Below are positions 23,335 to 31,829 of a stretch of DNA of 64,000 nucleotides, piece by piece. The DNA lies in contig NZ_MJAH01000007.1 in assembly GCF_001746295.1 (NCBI RefSeq), positions 395,738 through 459,737 on the forward strand, in the 5' to 3' direction. The notes under the pieces are model-generated. The model had not been told where the DNA came from. It was given only the letters and a program-made list of their open reading frames with translations, and ran no database searches. The DNA comes from Streptomyces sp. LUP47B (GTDB lineage: Bacteria > Actinomycetota > Actinomycetes > Streptomycetales > Streptomycetaceae). The first letter of the stretch is position 1. Each line of letters begins with the position of its first letter. A program made the position numbers and the translations under genes.

Positions 23335-25932
23335 GTGACCGAGCGGGACGTGCTGGATCTTCGAGAGATTGACGAGAGTCAGGTCGCCGTCGTGGGCGGC
23401 AAGGGCGCGCACCTGGGCGCTCTGTCCCGGATCGAAGGCATCCGCGTACCGGCGGGCTTCTGCGTGACGACGGACGCCTACCGGCGGGCCGTGGCGCAAT
23501 CGCCGTCGATCGACGATCGGCTGGACCAGCTGGCGCGCGTGAATCCGGACGACCAGGAGGCGATCCGCACACTCAGCGCGGACATCCGCCGGATCATCGA
23601 AGAGACCGCCATCCCGGCCGATGTCGCCGAGGCGATCACCCAAGCGCTCGCCCGGTCCGGCGAGCAGGCCGCCTACGCCGTGCGATCCAGCGCCACGGCG
23701 GAGGACCTGCCGACGGCCTCTTTCGCGGGCCAGCAGGACACGTACCTGAACGTCGTCGGACCGACGGCGATCCTTCGCCACATCAGCCGGTGCTGGGCCT
23801 CGCTGTTCACCGAACGGGCCGTGATCTACCGCCGCCGCAACGGCATCGACCACCGTACGGTCCACATGGCCGTCGTCGTGCAGCAGATGGTCTTCCCGCA
23901 GGCGTCCGGCATCCTGTTCACCGCCGACCCCGTCACCGGTGACCGGACGGTCGCCACCGTGGACGCCGGTTTCGGCCTCGGCGAGGCGCTGGTCTCCGGT
24001 CTGGTGAACCCGGACGTCTTCAAGGTGCGGCACGACGAAGTCGTAGCCAGGACGATCTCCGCGAAACTGCGTGCCGTTCACGCCCTGCCGTCCGGCGGCA
24101 CACAGGAAGTGGGGATCGACGCGCAGCGGCAGGAGCAGCCGGCGCTGACGGATGCGCAGGCGATCCGACTCGTGCAGCTCGGGCGGCGCATCGAAGCGCA
24201 CTTCGGTCGCCCGCAGGACATCGAATGGTGCCTGTCCGACGACTGTTTCCACATCGTGCAGAGCCGGCCGATCACGACGCTGTTCCCCGTCCCGGAGAGC
24301 GACGACCAGGAGAACCACGTCTATGTCTCCGTCGGTCATCAGCAGATGATGACCGACGCCATGAAGCCCCTGGGGCTGTCCATGTGGCGGCTGACGGCCA
24401 TGGTGCCGATGCACGAGGCCGGCGGGAGGCTGTTCGTCGACGTCACCCGGCGCCTGGCCTCGCCCGCGAGCCGCGCCGGCCTGCTGGACCTCATGGGGAA
24501 GGGTGATCCGTTGGTCCGGGACGCGCTGGAGACCGTCCTCGACCGCGAGGATTTCGTCCCGTCGCTTCCGGACGCGCCTCCCGGCAGGCCGTCGGCCGCC
24601 TCCCCGCCTGCCCCGATCGAGACCGATCCGACCGTCGTCACCGGGCTGATCGAGCGCAGCCAGGCATCCGTCGCCGCCCTCCGGCGCGACGCCCGGACCA
24701 AGACCGGCCCGGCGCTGTTCGACTTCCTGCTGGAGGCCTTCCAGGAGCACAAACGAGTCCTCGGTGACCCGCTGAACCTTCAGGTGATCATGGCGGGAAT
24801 GGAGGCCACATGGTGGCTCAACGAGAAGCTGGAGGAGTGGCTCGGCGAGAAGAACGCGGCTGACACGCTGACGCTGTCCGCCCCCGGCAACATCACGTCC
24901 GAGATGGGTCTCGCGCTGCTCGACGTCGCGGACGCGATCCGCCCGCATCCGGAGGTGGTCGGGTTCCTCGAGGGCGTCGAGGACGACGGCTTCGTCGACG
25001 AGCTGGCGAAGCTCCCGGGCGGCGCCGAGGCGCGCGATGCCATCGAGGTCTACCTCGACCGGTACGGCATGCGCTGCGTCGGCGAGATCGACATCACGAG
25101 GCCCCGTTGGCGCGAGCGCCCCAGCACCCTCGTCCCCTTGATCCTCGACAACGTCAGGAACTTCGAACAGGGCGCCGCCCAGCGGCGTTTCGAGCAAGGG
25201 CGCCGGAAGGCGCAGCAGAAGGAGCAGGAGGTGCTGTCACGCCTGCGGACCCTGCCGGACGGGGAACGGAAGGCCGACGAGACCAAGGGCATGATCGAGC
25301 GGGTCCGCACCTTCATCGGATACCGGGAGTACCCGAAGTACGGCATCATCAGCCGCTACTTCGTCTACAAGCAGGCCCTGTTGGCGGAGGCCGAGCGACT
25401 CGTGCAGGCGGGCGTGCTGGCCGACCGGGAGGACGTCTTCTACCTCACCTTCCAGGAGTTCCACGACGTCGTGCGCTCGAAGCAGGTGGACGACCAGCTC
25501 GTCCAGCGGCGCAAGGACGCGTTCCGCTCGTACCAAGCGCTCACACCTCCCCGGGTCCTCACCTCCGACGGCGAGGCTCTCAGCGGGGCGTACCGGCGCG
25601 ACGACGTGCCGGCCGGCGCCCTGGTCGGCCTACCGGTCTCCACCGGGACCGTCGAGGGGAGGGCCCGCGTCATCCTCGACATCGCGGAGGCCGATCTCGA
25701 AGAGGGCGACATCCTGGTCACGACCTTCACGGACCCCAGCTGGTCGCCGCTGTTCGTGGGCATCGCGGGCCTGGTGACGGAGGTGGGCGGTCTGATGACC
25801 CATGGCGCGGTGATCGCCCGGGAGTACGGCTTGCCGGCCGTCGTGGGCGTGGAGCAGGCCACCCGACGGATCCGGGACGGACAGCGGATCCGCGTGCACG
25901 GAACCGACGGGTACGTCGAGATCCTGCCTTGA
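23335..25932 (+). CDS. rph: Rifampin phosphotransferase (RPH)
   Basis: Dikinase that inactivates rifampin by phosphorylating its ansa-chain hydroxyl, releasing AMP and phosphate. Of 865 residues, about 1-310 are the PPDK-type ATP-grasp (VVGGKGAHLGALSRIEG, YAVRSSATAEDLPTASFAGQ, QDIEWC), the middle is the rifamycin-binding domain, and the C-terminal swivelling domain carries the phosphohistidine H823 in GGLMTHGAVIAREYG. Length equals characterised RPH enzymes when GTG 23335 (VTERDVLDLREID) is used; an in-frame ATG at 23272 would add 21 residues. The upstream RAE supports drug-induced expression. No other rifamycin gene is nearby, so it is a resistance determinant and not part of a biosynthetic cluster. 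Confidence 0.95.
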   Translation: MTERDVLDLREIDESQVAVVGGKGAHLGALSRIEGIRVPAGFCVTTDAYRRAVAQSPSIDDRLDQLARVNPDDQEAIRTLSADIRRIIEETAIPADVAEAITQALARSGEQAAYAVRSSATAEDLPTASFAGQQDTYLNVVGPTAILRHISRCWASLFTERAVIYRRRNGIDHRTVHMAVVVQQMVFPQASGILFTADPVTGDRTVATVDAGFGLGEALVSGLVNPDVFKVRHDEVVARTISAKLRAVHALPSGGTQEVGIDAQRQEQPALTDAQAIRLVQLGRRIEAHFGRPQDIEWCLSDDCFHIVQSRPITTLFPVPESDDQENHVYVSVGHQQMMTDAMKPLGLSMWRLTAMVPMHEAGGRLFVDVTRRLASPASRAGLLDLMGKGDPLVRDALETVLDREDFVPSLPDAPPGRPSAASPPAPIETDPTVVTGLIERSQASVAALRRDARTKTGPALFDFLLEAFQEHKRVLGDPLNLQVIMAGMEATWWLNEKLEEWLGEKNAADTLTLSAPGNITSEMGLALLDVADAIRPHPEVVGFLEGVEDDGFVDELAKLPGGAEARDAIEVYLDRYGMRCVGEIDITRPRWRERPSTLVPLILDNVRNFEQGAAQRRFEQGRRKAQQKEQEVLSRLRTLPDGERKADETKGMIERVRTFIGYREYPKYGIISRYFVYKQALLAEAERLVQAGVLADREDVFYLTFQEFHDVVRSKQVDDQLVQRRKDAFRSYQALTPPRVLTSDGEALSGAYRRDDVPAGALVGLPVSTGTVEGRARVILDIAEADLEEGDILVTTFTDPSWSPLFVGIAGLVTEVGGLMTHGAVIAREYGLPAVVGVEQATRRIRDGQRIRVHGTDGYVEILP

Positions 25933-25939
25933 CGGATCC

Positions 25940-26014
25940 ACCGGGAAGCCCCGACACAGTGGTGCTTCAGGTTTCACCGGCCCCCTGAGTCACCATTAGG
26001 TGGTGCTTCCCGGT
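25940..26014. terminator. Possible bidirectional terminator between rph and denD
   Basis: ACCGGGAAGC (25940-25949) pairs with GCTTCCCGGT (26005-26014). Within the 55-base loop is a small hairpin CACC-ATTA-GGTG (25991-26002). It lies between two convergent genes, 7 bases after the rph stop. Confidence 0.45.
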
Positions 26015-26043
26015 GCCGGTCGTCCGCGGTGCTGGTGATGACT

Positions 26044-27060
26044 TCACTCGAACGGGGTGGCGACCGCGTCGGGGTGATCCGTGAGGTAGTCCTGGAGCAC
26101 CGACAGGAAGCTCTGGTCGGGGCCGAGGCCCAGCGCGGCGGCGCGTCGGTGGTCGAAGACGGCCGGCCATGAGCCGACGATCGCTTCGACCGCCGGATCG
26201 GGGGCGACGGTGACCCGGTCGGCCACGGCGTCACCGGCCACCTGCCGCAGGGTCGCGAGCATGTCGGCGACCGAGACGGTCAGTGCGGGCAGGTTGACCG
26301 GCAGCGGGCCGTCCAGGCGCCCCGGTCCGGTGCCGCGTTCCGCCTCGGCGACGCGGAGGATTCCCGCCACCGTGCGCCGAGGTGAGGACAGGGCCACCTT
26401 CAGGCCGGGATCCACCGGACAGACGGCGGCCAGGCCCGCGAGCGGCTCGCGCACGATGCCGGACAGGAAGCCGGAAGCGGCCGCGTTGGGCCTGCCAGGC
26501 CGTACCGCCACCGTCATGAGCCGCACGACCCGCCCGTCGATGAAGCCGCGGCGGGTGCAGTCCGCGATCAGCTGTTCGCACATCAGCTTCTGGGTGCCGT
26601 AACTCGACCGCGGTACCGGCACCGTCGTCTCGCTGGCCGCCGGTGGCAGCGGGAGGCCGGGGTGGGAGCCGTAGACGGCGACACTGCTGGCGAACAGCAT
26701 CCGCACCACCGGCCCGCCCGACCGGGACTGCGCCCGCGCCGCCTCCAGCAGCGCGCGCGTGGCGTCCACGTTGGCGCGCATCCCGAGATCGAAGTCGGCC
26801 TCGCACTCGGCCGACACCGCGGCGGCGAGATGGAACAGCACGTCCACCGGCTCGGCGAAGACCGTGTCCAGGTGCTCGAGCAGTTCCCCGTGCACCACCT
26901 GGACCGGCGCCCCGGCACCTTGCGAGACGTCGGGCCAGGCCACACGGTCGACCAGCACCAGACGCCCGATCGGCGCACCGCCGAAGGCTCCCGTCTGCAT
27001 CAACGCGCCGACCAGCAGCCGTCCGAGAAACCCGGACGCACCCGTCACGACGATTCTCAC
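26044..27060 (-). CDS. denD: D-erythronate dehydrogenase-like extended SDR (DenD)
   Basis: A 338-residue NAD-dependent epimerase/dehydratase-fold enzyme. TGASGFLG at 6-13 binds the cofactor, and the catalytic pair is Y154/K158 in SYGTQKLM; FLSGIVREPLAG and LSSPRRTVAGILR match the D-erythronate dehydrogenase branch. Such enzymes oxidise D-erythronate in tetronate catabolism, but the kinase and isomerase partners are not in this window, so the substrate is uncertain. The GTG at 27060 follows GGAGGAGATGAACGG; the longer open frame to 27330 has no equivalent site. Confidence 0.82.
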   Translation of the reverse strand: MRIVVTGASGFLGRLLVGALMQTGAFGGAPIGRLVLVDRVAWPDVSQGAGAPVQVVHGELLEHLDTVFAEPVDVLFHLAAAVSAECEADFDLGMRANVDATRALLEAARAQSRSGGPVVRMLFASSVAVYGSHPGLPLPPAASETTVPVPRSSYGTQKLMCEQLIADCTRRGFIDGRVVRLMTVAVRPGRPNAAASGFLSGIVREPLAGLAAVCPVDPGLKVALSSPRRTVAGILRVAEAERGTGPGRLDGPLPVNLPALTVSVADMLATLRQVAGDAVADRVTVAPDPAVEAIVGSWPAVFDHRRAAALGLGPDQSFLSVLQDYLTDHPDAVATPFE

Positions 27061-27582
27061 CCGTTCATCTCCTCCGAAGGCGGCTCGTCCCATCGTTGTC
27101 GTACCCCGCTCGGCCCCGGCAACCGCCGGTTCCGAGGGCCCTCGACGGGTGGTCGCGTCACGCTGTACTACGTTACGACTGTGATCGACTACGACGCCGA
27201 CGGATCGGACGACGAACGCGCCGGGAACGACTTCCGCGGCGAACGTGCCGTGGGGCACGCAGAGTTCATCGCCGAGGACAGAAATTCGCTCGCCGCATGA
27301 TCGATGGCGACATCGGTTGTTCCCCGCCACTCACTCCGCATTCTGTCGTCGCCGCCTGCGGATACCAGGGCAGAACTCGCAAGCCAGGACGCCCGCCTGT
27401 GCCGAACTGGTGAAAGATTGACGGGACTTGTGAAGAGCGACAAGAATGCGGCTCGCTCGCTGTCACTGAAGCGAGCGAAGTGACGCGAGTGGCTCAGACA
27501 CGGGTTGTATTCCCACTCTCCGCCTGCCGCGGCTGCTCGCGTCCTGCCACCTCCCACACTCACGAACCCGCCAGGACATATC
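27061..27582. other. Long divergent intergenic region with overlapping hairpins
   Basis: About 520 bases between denD and the wall-protein gene, with lower GC than the neighbours and no supported gene. Near its 3' end, CGCTCGCT (27454-27461) pairs with AGCGAGCG (27470-27477), and GTCACT in that loop (27462-27467) pairs with AGTGAC (27479-27484). The two stems exclude each other, as in an attenuator or protein-binding leader. No known riboswitch consensus was recognised. Confidence 0.45.
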
Positions 27583-28509
27583 TTGACGCGCCTTTCACGC
27601 TCCAGAACGTCGGCCGCTGTGGCCGCAACCGCCTTCATCGCCACTGCCACTCCCCTGTTCGGGGCCGCTGCCGCCAGTGCCACACCCGCGGGCGGCTGCC
27701 AGACGGCCACGGTCCAGTACCGCTTCGTCGACGCCGCCGGAAAGCCGGTCGATGCCGACTGGACCTCTCAGGGCGGCTTCCACCAGTGGTCCTCCGCCCC
27801 CGGCACCGTCGAGGTGCGGCTGGCTCCGGGACAGACGGTCGGCGAGAGCTGCAAGTACCCGGTCTCACTTGCCGAATACACCACCGAGGGACCCAACTGG
27901 AACACCTCGGGTCTGCAGACCCTCGTCGACCACGCCACGGTCTATCTCGGCGCCGACGACCTCCCCGGCGCCGACGACGCGAAGCGGACCTGGCAGAAGC
28001 TCTCGGTGAAGACGCCGGACTGCTACGGGCAGATCGACCTGTACGGCGACGACGTCATCTACGACGGCGGGTCGGGCGAGGGTCACGGGCCCGCCCCCTA
28101 CCAGCCCGACAACGTCGTCACGCCCTACCACCTGATCGCGGCGTGGAACGGCGGCGACAAGTCGTGCACCCCCGAGCAGCCGAACTCCCCGACTCCCCCG
28201 GCCTCCCCGTCCACACCGGACAGCCCGAGCAGGCCGCCCGCCAGCCAGCCGCCGGCGGACGAGACGACTCCGCCCGCCACGGCCACGACCCCGCCCCCCA
28301 GCTCCTCCACTCCGCCCACCACGCCGGACGTCCCTCCGCTGGAGTCGACGCCCCCGACCTCCCCGGCGCCCTCGCCCAGCGACAGCACCCCGCCGCTGGC
28401 CGAGACCGGTTCGAGCGCGCCCGTCGGCCTGATAGCCGGCGGCGCGGCCATGGTGATCGCCCTCGGCGCGGCCGCCCTCTACGGAAGCCGCCGCACACGG
28501 CGCTCCTGA
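27583..28509 (+). CDS. LAETG-anchored cell-wall surface protein
   Basis: A 308-residue secreted protein fixed to peptidoglycan by a class E sortase. It has a Sec signal (residues 1-34, ending SATPA), a globular domain to about residue 195 with single Cys residues in GGCQT, ESCKY and DCYGQ, then a Pro/Ser/Thr-rich spacer of about 75 residues. The tail has LAETG near residue 272, a hydrophobic span (VGLIAGGAAMVIALGAAALY) and RRTRRS. The globular domain is not recognised. The TTG at 27583 is preferred because of AGGACA upstream and because it begins the signal peptide cleanly; the frame is open to 27505. A strong terminator follows. Confidence 0.82.
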   Translation: MTRLSRSRTSAAVAATAFIATATPLFGAAAASATPAGGCQTATVQYRFVDAAGKPVDADWTSQGGFHQWSSAPGTVEVRLAPGQTVGESCKYPVSLAEYTTEGPNWNTSGLQTLVDHATVYLGADDLPGADDAKRTWQKLSVKTPDCYGQIDLYGDDVIYDGGSGEGHGPAPYQPDNVVTPYHLIAAWNGGDKSCTPEQPNSPTPPASPSTPDSPSRPPASQPPADETTPPATATTPPPSSSTPPTTPDVPPLESTPPTSPAPSPSDSTPPLAETGSSAPVGLIAGGAAMVIALGAAALYGSRRTRRS

Positions 28510-28552
28510 CCAGGACCGCAGCCGGCACCGCCACGCGCTGAGGCATCCGGCA

Positions 28553-28610
28553 GTCTCGCCCCAGGCACCCGACACACCCGGTCGACCGGGACAGGGGCCT
28601 GGGGCGAGAC
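28553..28610 (+). terminator. Strong terminator after LAETG protein
   Basis: GTCTCGCCCCAGGC (28553-28566) pairs perfectly with GCCTGGGGCGAGAC (28597-28610), a 14-bp stem. The 30-base loop contains a further CCCGGTCGACCGGG self-complement. Confidence 0.8.
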
Positions 28611-28740
28611 GTTGTCGTGTGCGCGGCGCCGGCCCGGGCGCCCGGGCCCACCACGGCTCCGACGCACCTGCGGCACGACGACCGTGCGGGAGGGAGCCGG
28701 CAGGGGGACGGGCGGGCGGCGAAGCCGTCGCTCTTGGATG

Positions 28741-29556
28741 TCAGGCGGGCATGCGGTTGTTCTTGCGGATCTGCTTGTCGAACGCTCCAGCGGGAACGAG
28801 GCGGCGCGCCTTGGTGACGCGTGAGGCCAGCGGGCCGGCGGTGTAGCGCAGCTTCGGCTTCTTGTCGGTGGCCGCGGTGACGATCGTTTTGGCGACGACG
28901 GCGGGGTCGTCGCCGGCCTTCATCGCCTCCGCGACCACCTCGTCGAAGACGCGGCGTCGCTCCGCGTACAGCGGCAGCGGGGTGTCGGGCTGCGCGGCGT
29001 TGGTGTCGAAGCTGGTCTTGGTGTAGGCGGGCTGGACGAGCAGGACACGGATGCCGTGCTCGCGGACCTCGTGGTCCAACGACTCGGAGTACCCCTCGAG
29101 GGCGTGCTTCGACGCGACGTAGAGGGCCATGAAGGGCTGGGGCGCGACCCCCAGAACGGACGAGATGTTGATGACGCGTCCGCCGCCCTGGGCACGCATG
29201 TGCGGCAGCACGGCCTTCGTCATACGGATGACACCGAGGACGTTGATGTTCAGGACGCTCTGGGCCTGGGCGACGGAGTTCTCCTCGACAGCGCCCGCCG
29301 CACCGATGCCCGCGTTGTTGACCAGGACGTCGATGCGTCCAAACCGGTCGATCACCTCTGCGACCGCGGCGGTGGCCGAGTCGTCACTTCCGACGTCGAG
29401 GTCTAGGTACGTCACCCCGGCGGGCGGGGTGAGCCCGGAGGTCTTGCGGCCGGTTCCGATCACCTTGAAGCCCGCCGCGACGAAGGCGCGGGCCGTCTCC
29501 TTGCCGATCCCTGACGAGGCACCTGTCACGAGCGCCACCGGCTGAGTTGTCGTCAT
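28741..29556 (-). CDS. Short-chain dehydrogenase/reductase
   Basis: A 271-residue classical SDR oxidoreductase. The cofactor loop is TGASSGIGKETA near residue 11, followed by the NNAGIG motif, the ISSVLG segment with the catalytic Ser, and YVASKHALEGY carrying the catalytic Tyr and Lys. The long C-terminal part with KPKLRYTAGPLAS is typical of SDRs annotated as oxidoreductases of unknown substrate. The ATG at 29556 follows AGGAGATCGTG; the in-frame extension to 29709 crosses the promoter. Its upstream region has an inverted repeat of GGTCGTAT shared with the GtrA-like gene on the other side. Confidence 0.9.
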   Translation of the reverse strand: MTTTQPVALVTGASSGIGKETARAFVAAGFKVIGTGRKTSGLTPPAGVTYLDLDVGSDDSATAAVAEVIDRFGRIDVLVNNAGIGAAGAVEENSVAQAQSVLNINVLGVIRMTKAVLPHMRAQGGGRVINISSVLGVAPQPFMALYVASKHALEGYSESLDHEVREHGIRVLLVQPAYTKTSFDTNAAQPDTPLPLYAERRRVFDEVVAEAMKAGDDPAVVAKTIVTAATDKKPKLRYTAGPLASRVTKARRLVPAGAFDKQIRKNNRMPA

Positions 29557-29573
29557 CACGATCTCCTTTGAAT

Positions 29574-29606
29574 TACGGTCGTATATATTACGTTCATACG
29601 ACCATA
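29574..29606. promoter_or_regulatory. Inverted repeat of a TACGGTCGTAT motif (operator candidate)
   Basis: GGTCGTAT (29577-29584) and ATACGACC (29596-29603) form an 8-bp inverted repeat with an 11-base spacer, just upstream of the SDR ribosome site. Related half-sites recur in the same intergenic region: TACGGTCATA at 29701-29710 and TATGGTCGTAC at 29763-29773, the latter near the GtrA-like gene. A common regulator for both genes is likely; its gene is not obvious in the window. Confidence 0.6.
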
Positions 29607-29825
29607 GAGTCGTCGTCGACTGATGGCAAGTGCTCGCGTCCGGCAATCCGGGAACCGGGGGGGTGCGGTACAGGAGGGGTGACGGCCGGACCCATGTGAG
29701 TACGGTCATAATTCAAAACCCGCCAGACCCTTGCTCGTGAGTCGGCTCGCTGCTTATTGTCTTATGGTCGTACTGCAAAAACCTATGAGCGCCTGCCGCA
29801 ACCCTCTCCCCGAAAGGGACTTCCC

Positions 29826-30410
29826 ATGAAGTCGCTGGTCTCGCCGAAGCTGAAGTCGGGGATGGTGGACGAGGCGCTGCAGGTGGAGCGCACGAAGACC
29901 GGTACGGCTGCGGTGCTGCGCGCCCCCGGCACCCCGGGCCCTCTCGCCTCCTTCGCCCGGTTCGTCCTCTTCGGCGGCGGTGTCGGGGGCGCTTCCAGTG
30001 CCGCGGTGGCGGGACTCGCGGGGCTGATGCCCTGGGCCGCGGCGAACGCGCTGATCACCGTCGCCTCCACGGCCCTCGGCACGGAACTCCACGCACGCTT
30101 CACCTTCGGCACAGGGCGCGCCGGATGGCGCGGACACTGGCAGTCAGCGGGGTCGGCCGCGGCAGCCTTCGCGGTGACCTCCGCCGCGATGCTCGTCCTG
30201 CACCTGGTGCAGCCGTCGGCCGGAGCGCTCTACGAGCAGGTTGCTTACCTCAGCGCCGCTGGGCTCGCCGGTATCGGGCGCTTCCTGGTACTGCGCCTGT
30301 TCGTCTTCGCCACCAGCCAGACCCGTACGACGGCGCGGGCCATGGAACCCGCGCCGACTCGGGAGGCGGGCCCGCAGGTGTCACTGCTTCTCCCCGTTCC
30401 GGCACTGTGA
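29826..30410 (+). CDS. GtrA-like four-helix membrane protein
   Basis: A 194-residue integral membrane protein. Four hydrophobic spans (about residues 40-62, 68-90, 108-128 and 135-160) with FARFVLFGGGVGG at the start of the first and RFLVLRLFVF at the end of the last match GtrA family proteins. Characterised members help translocate lipid-linked sugars for envelope glycosylation. No glycosyltransferase partner is adjacent, so the role is open. The ATG follows AAAGGGACTTCCC. The gene is divergent from the SDR gene and shares operator-like half-sites with it. Confidence 0.75.
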   Translation: MKSLVSPKLKSGMVDEALQVERTKTGTAAVLRAPGTPGPLASFARFVLFGGGVGGASSAAVAGLAGLMPWAAANALITVASTALGTELHARFTFGTGRAGWRGHWQSAGSAAAAFAVTSAAMLVLHLVQPSAGALYEQVAYLSAAGLAGIGRFLVLRLFVFATSQTRTTARAMEPAPTREAGPQVSLLLPVPAL

Positions 30411-30782
30411 GCGCCGCACGCGGCGGCCGGGAGTTCTTCTCCGTCGGCGAGCCACGACAGGTGTGGAGAATGCGCCCGCGTCCGCCGCGAGTCTCGCAAC
30501 CTCCGCGTTGCGGCCGAGATCGGTACGACAACAGCCGCTGAGGGCGACTTTGCGGTTGGCCTTGCGTACTGCGCGGGCGAAGGCGATGTTCGTACGGTCG
30601 TCCCGCTCAGGTGCGCCGAAGATCAACGGCCGTCAGACCGAACCCGCGCCGCGTTCGGCGTCGGCGTCCGTGCCGCCGTCGGTGCGCTCGGAGACGAGCT
30701 CGTGCGCTGCCGCGTCACGCGCCGGCGAGACCGACCCCGGACCCCGGGCGACTTCACAGGCCGGTCTCCGCCACACCGTCAC
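30411..30782. other. Convergent gap with a possible coding remnant
   Basis: About 370 bases between two convergent genes. On the minus strand, 30626 down to 30381 reads FGAPERDDRTNIAFARAVRK, then ANRKVALSGCC, with mostly G/C third positions. It could be a piece of a lost gene, but no family was recognised and no ribosome site precedes its TTG. Nothing else was seen. Confidence 0.3.
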
Positions 30783-31739
30783 TCAGTGCGTGCCCTTGCC
30801 CAGATGGGTCTCGAACCAACGGGCGGCGGCGTCGGTGACGAGATCCCGGGAAAGGTGCGGCCAGTACACCCCGTAGTGTCCCCCGGAGATCATCAGGAGT
30901 TCCTTGGGCTCAAGCGCCGCGTCATAGGCTTCCAGAGCGAGCGAGGGCGGAGTGGTCTGGTCGTCGCCGGCGACGACCATCAGCAGAGGCGTCGGGCTGA
31001 TCCGGCGCATGAACGGACGCACGTCATAGGCCAGTGCCCGTCCGGTCGATCGGATGGTCACGCTGTTCATCCATCCAGGTGCGGGGCCTTGGGGACCACC
31101 CACGAGGTACTCGTAGTCCGCCTGGTCCTCGAAGAGGACGGCCTGGTCGGCCGGATCGGTCGGCATCCGCACCAGCTGGATACGGCCGGGCTCCTCGCCC
31201 TTGAGCCTGCCCTGCCTGTCCTGATCCATGTTGTCGTCGATCGCGGCGAGCGCGCCCTGGCCGTTCCCCAGTACGAATTGGTCGTAACCGGAGATGAAGG
31301 GCACTTGGCTGACGACAGCTTTCACCCTGCGGTCCGTGGCGGCCACGACGAGCACGTTTCCCCCGCTGTAGCTGGAGCCCCACAGGCCGATGCGGTCGCT
31401 GTCGAGCGCCGGGTGTTGCTCAACGAAGGACAGGGCCATCTGCATGTCCCGGTCCTGTGCGACAGGATCGACGTCCTGGCGCGGCTCCCCGTCGCTGCTG
31501 CCGCACGTCCGCTGGTCGTACAGCAGGACTCCGAAGCCCCGGGCGACGAAGGCGTCGGCGACGGATTCGAGGCGGGTGATCGACGAAGAGAATCCAGGGG
31601 TCATCACGATGGCGGGATGCGGGCCCTCGGAGTTCGGGGTCATCACCCAGCCGCGCAGGACGACCCCGTTGTCGGCACGGAACTCGATGTCTTCCTTCAC
31701 CGACGCGGCCGAAGCCACATCCTGGTTCTTGAGACTCAT
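30783..31739 (-). CDS. Alpha/beta hydrolase (DLH/acetyl-xylan-esterase-like)
   Basis: A 318-residue serine hydrolase, cytoplasmic. The oxyanion strand is HPAIVMTPGFSSS, the nucleophile elbow is GLWGSSYSGGN (Ser in GSSYSG), the acid is probably in VVAGDDQTTPP and the His in SGGHYGVYW. The N-terminal ADNGVVLRGW start is typical of hydrolases annotated as dienelactone-hydrolase-like or YcjY-like. It is the most downstream gene of a minus-strand set with the quinone reductase and CocE hydrolase and shares their lower GC, so it probably acts on an ester or ring-cleavage product in the same pathway. The start follows CGGAGGGATGAGGAA. Confidence 0.87.
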   Translation of the reverse strand: MSLKNQDVASAASVKEDIEFRADNGVVLRGWVMTPNSEGPHPAIVMTPGFSSSITRLESVADAFVARGFGVLLYDQRTCGSSDGEPRQDVDPVAQDRDMQMALSFVEQHPALDSDRIGLWGSSYSGGNVLVVAATDRRVKAVVSQVPFISGYDQFVLGNGQGALAAIDDNMDQDRQGRLKGEEPGRIQLVRMPTDPADQAVLFEDQADYEYLVGGPQGPAPGWMNSVTIRSTGRALAYDVRPFMRRISPTPLLMVVAGDDQTTPPSLALEAYDAALEPKELLMISGGHYGVYWPHLSRDLVTDAAARWFETHLGKGTH

Positions 31740-31829
31740 TTCCTCATCCCTCCGGTGTGACGATTGACGGTCGCTCGGGCGAGCGCCGACGTGTTGAGCG
31801 GGCAGGTTCAGCTGGTTCAGGTAGGGGCG

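Noticed and set aside
27181..27300. Short acidic frame starting VIDYDADGSDDERAG
   Set aside because: Not preceded by a ribosome site and unlike any known protein; too short to support as a gene.
27061..27582. Cyclic-di-AMP (ydaO) or other known riboswitch ahead of the wall protein
   Set aside because: Hairpins are present but no recognised consensus of ydaO or another riboswitch class was found.
30381..30626. 81-codon minus-strand frame with FGAPERDDRTNIAFARAVRK
   Set aside because: High third-position GC but no family match, no ribosome site, and partial overlap with the GtrA-like gene; kept only as a note for the gap.
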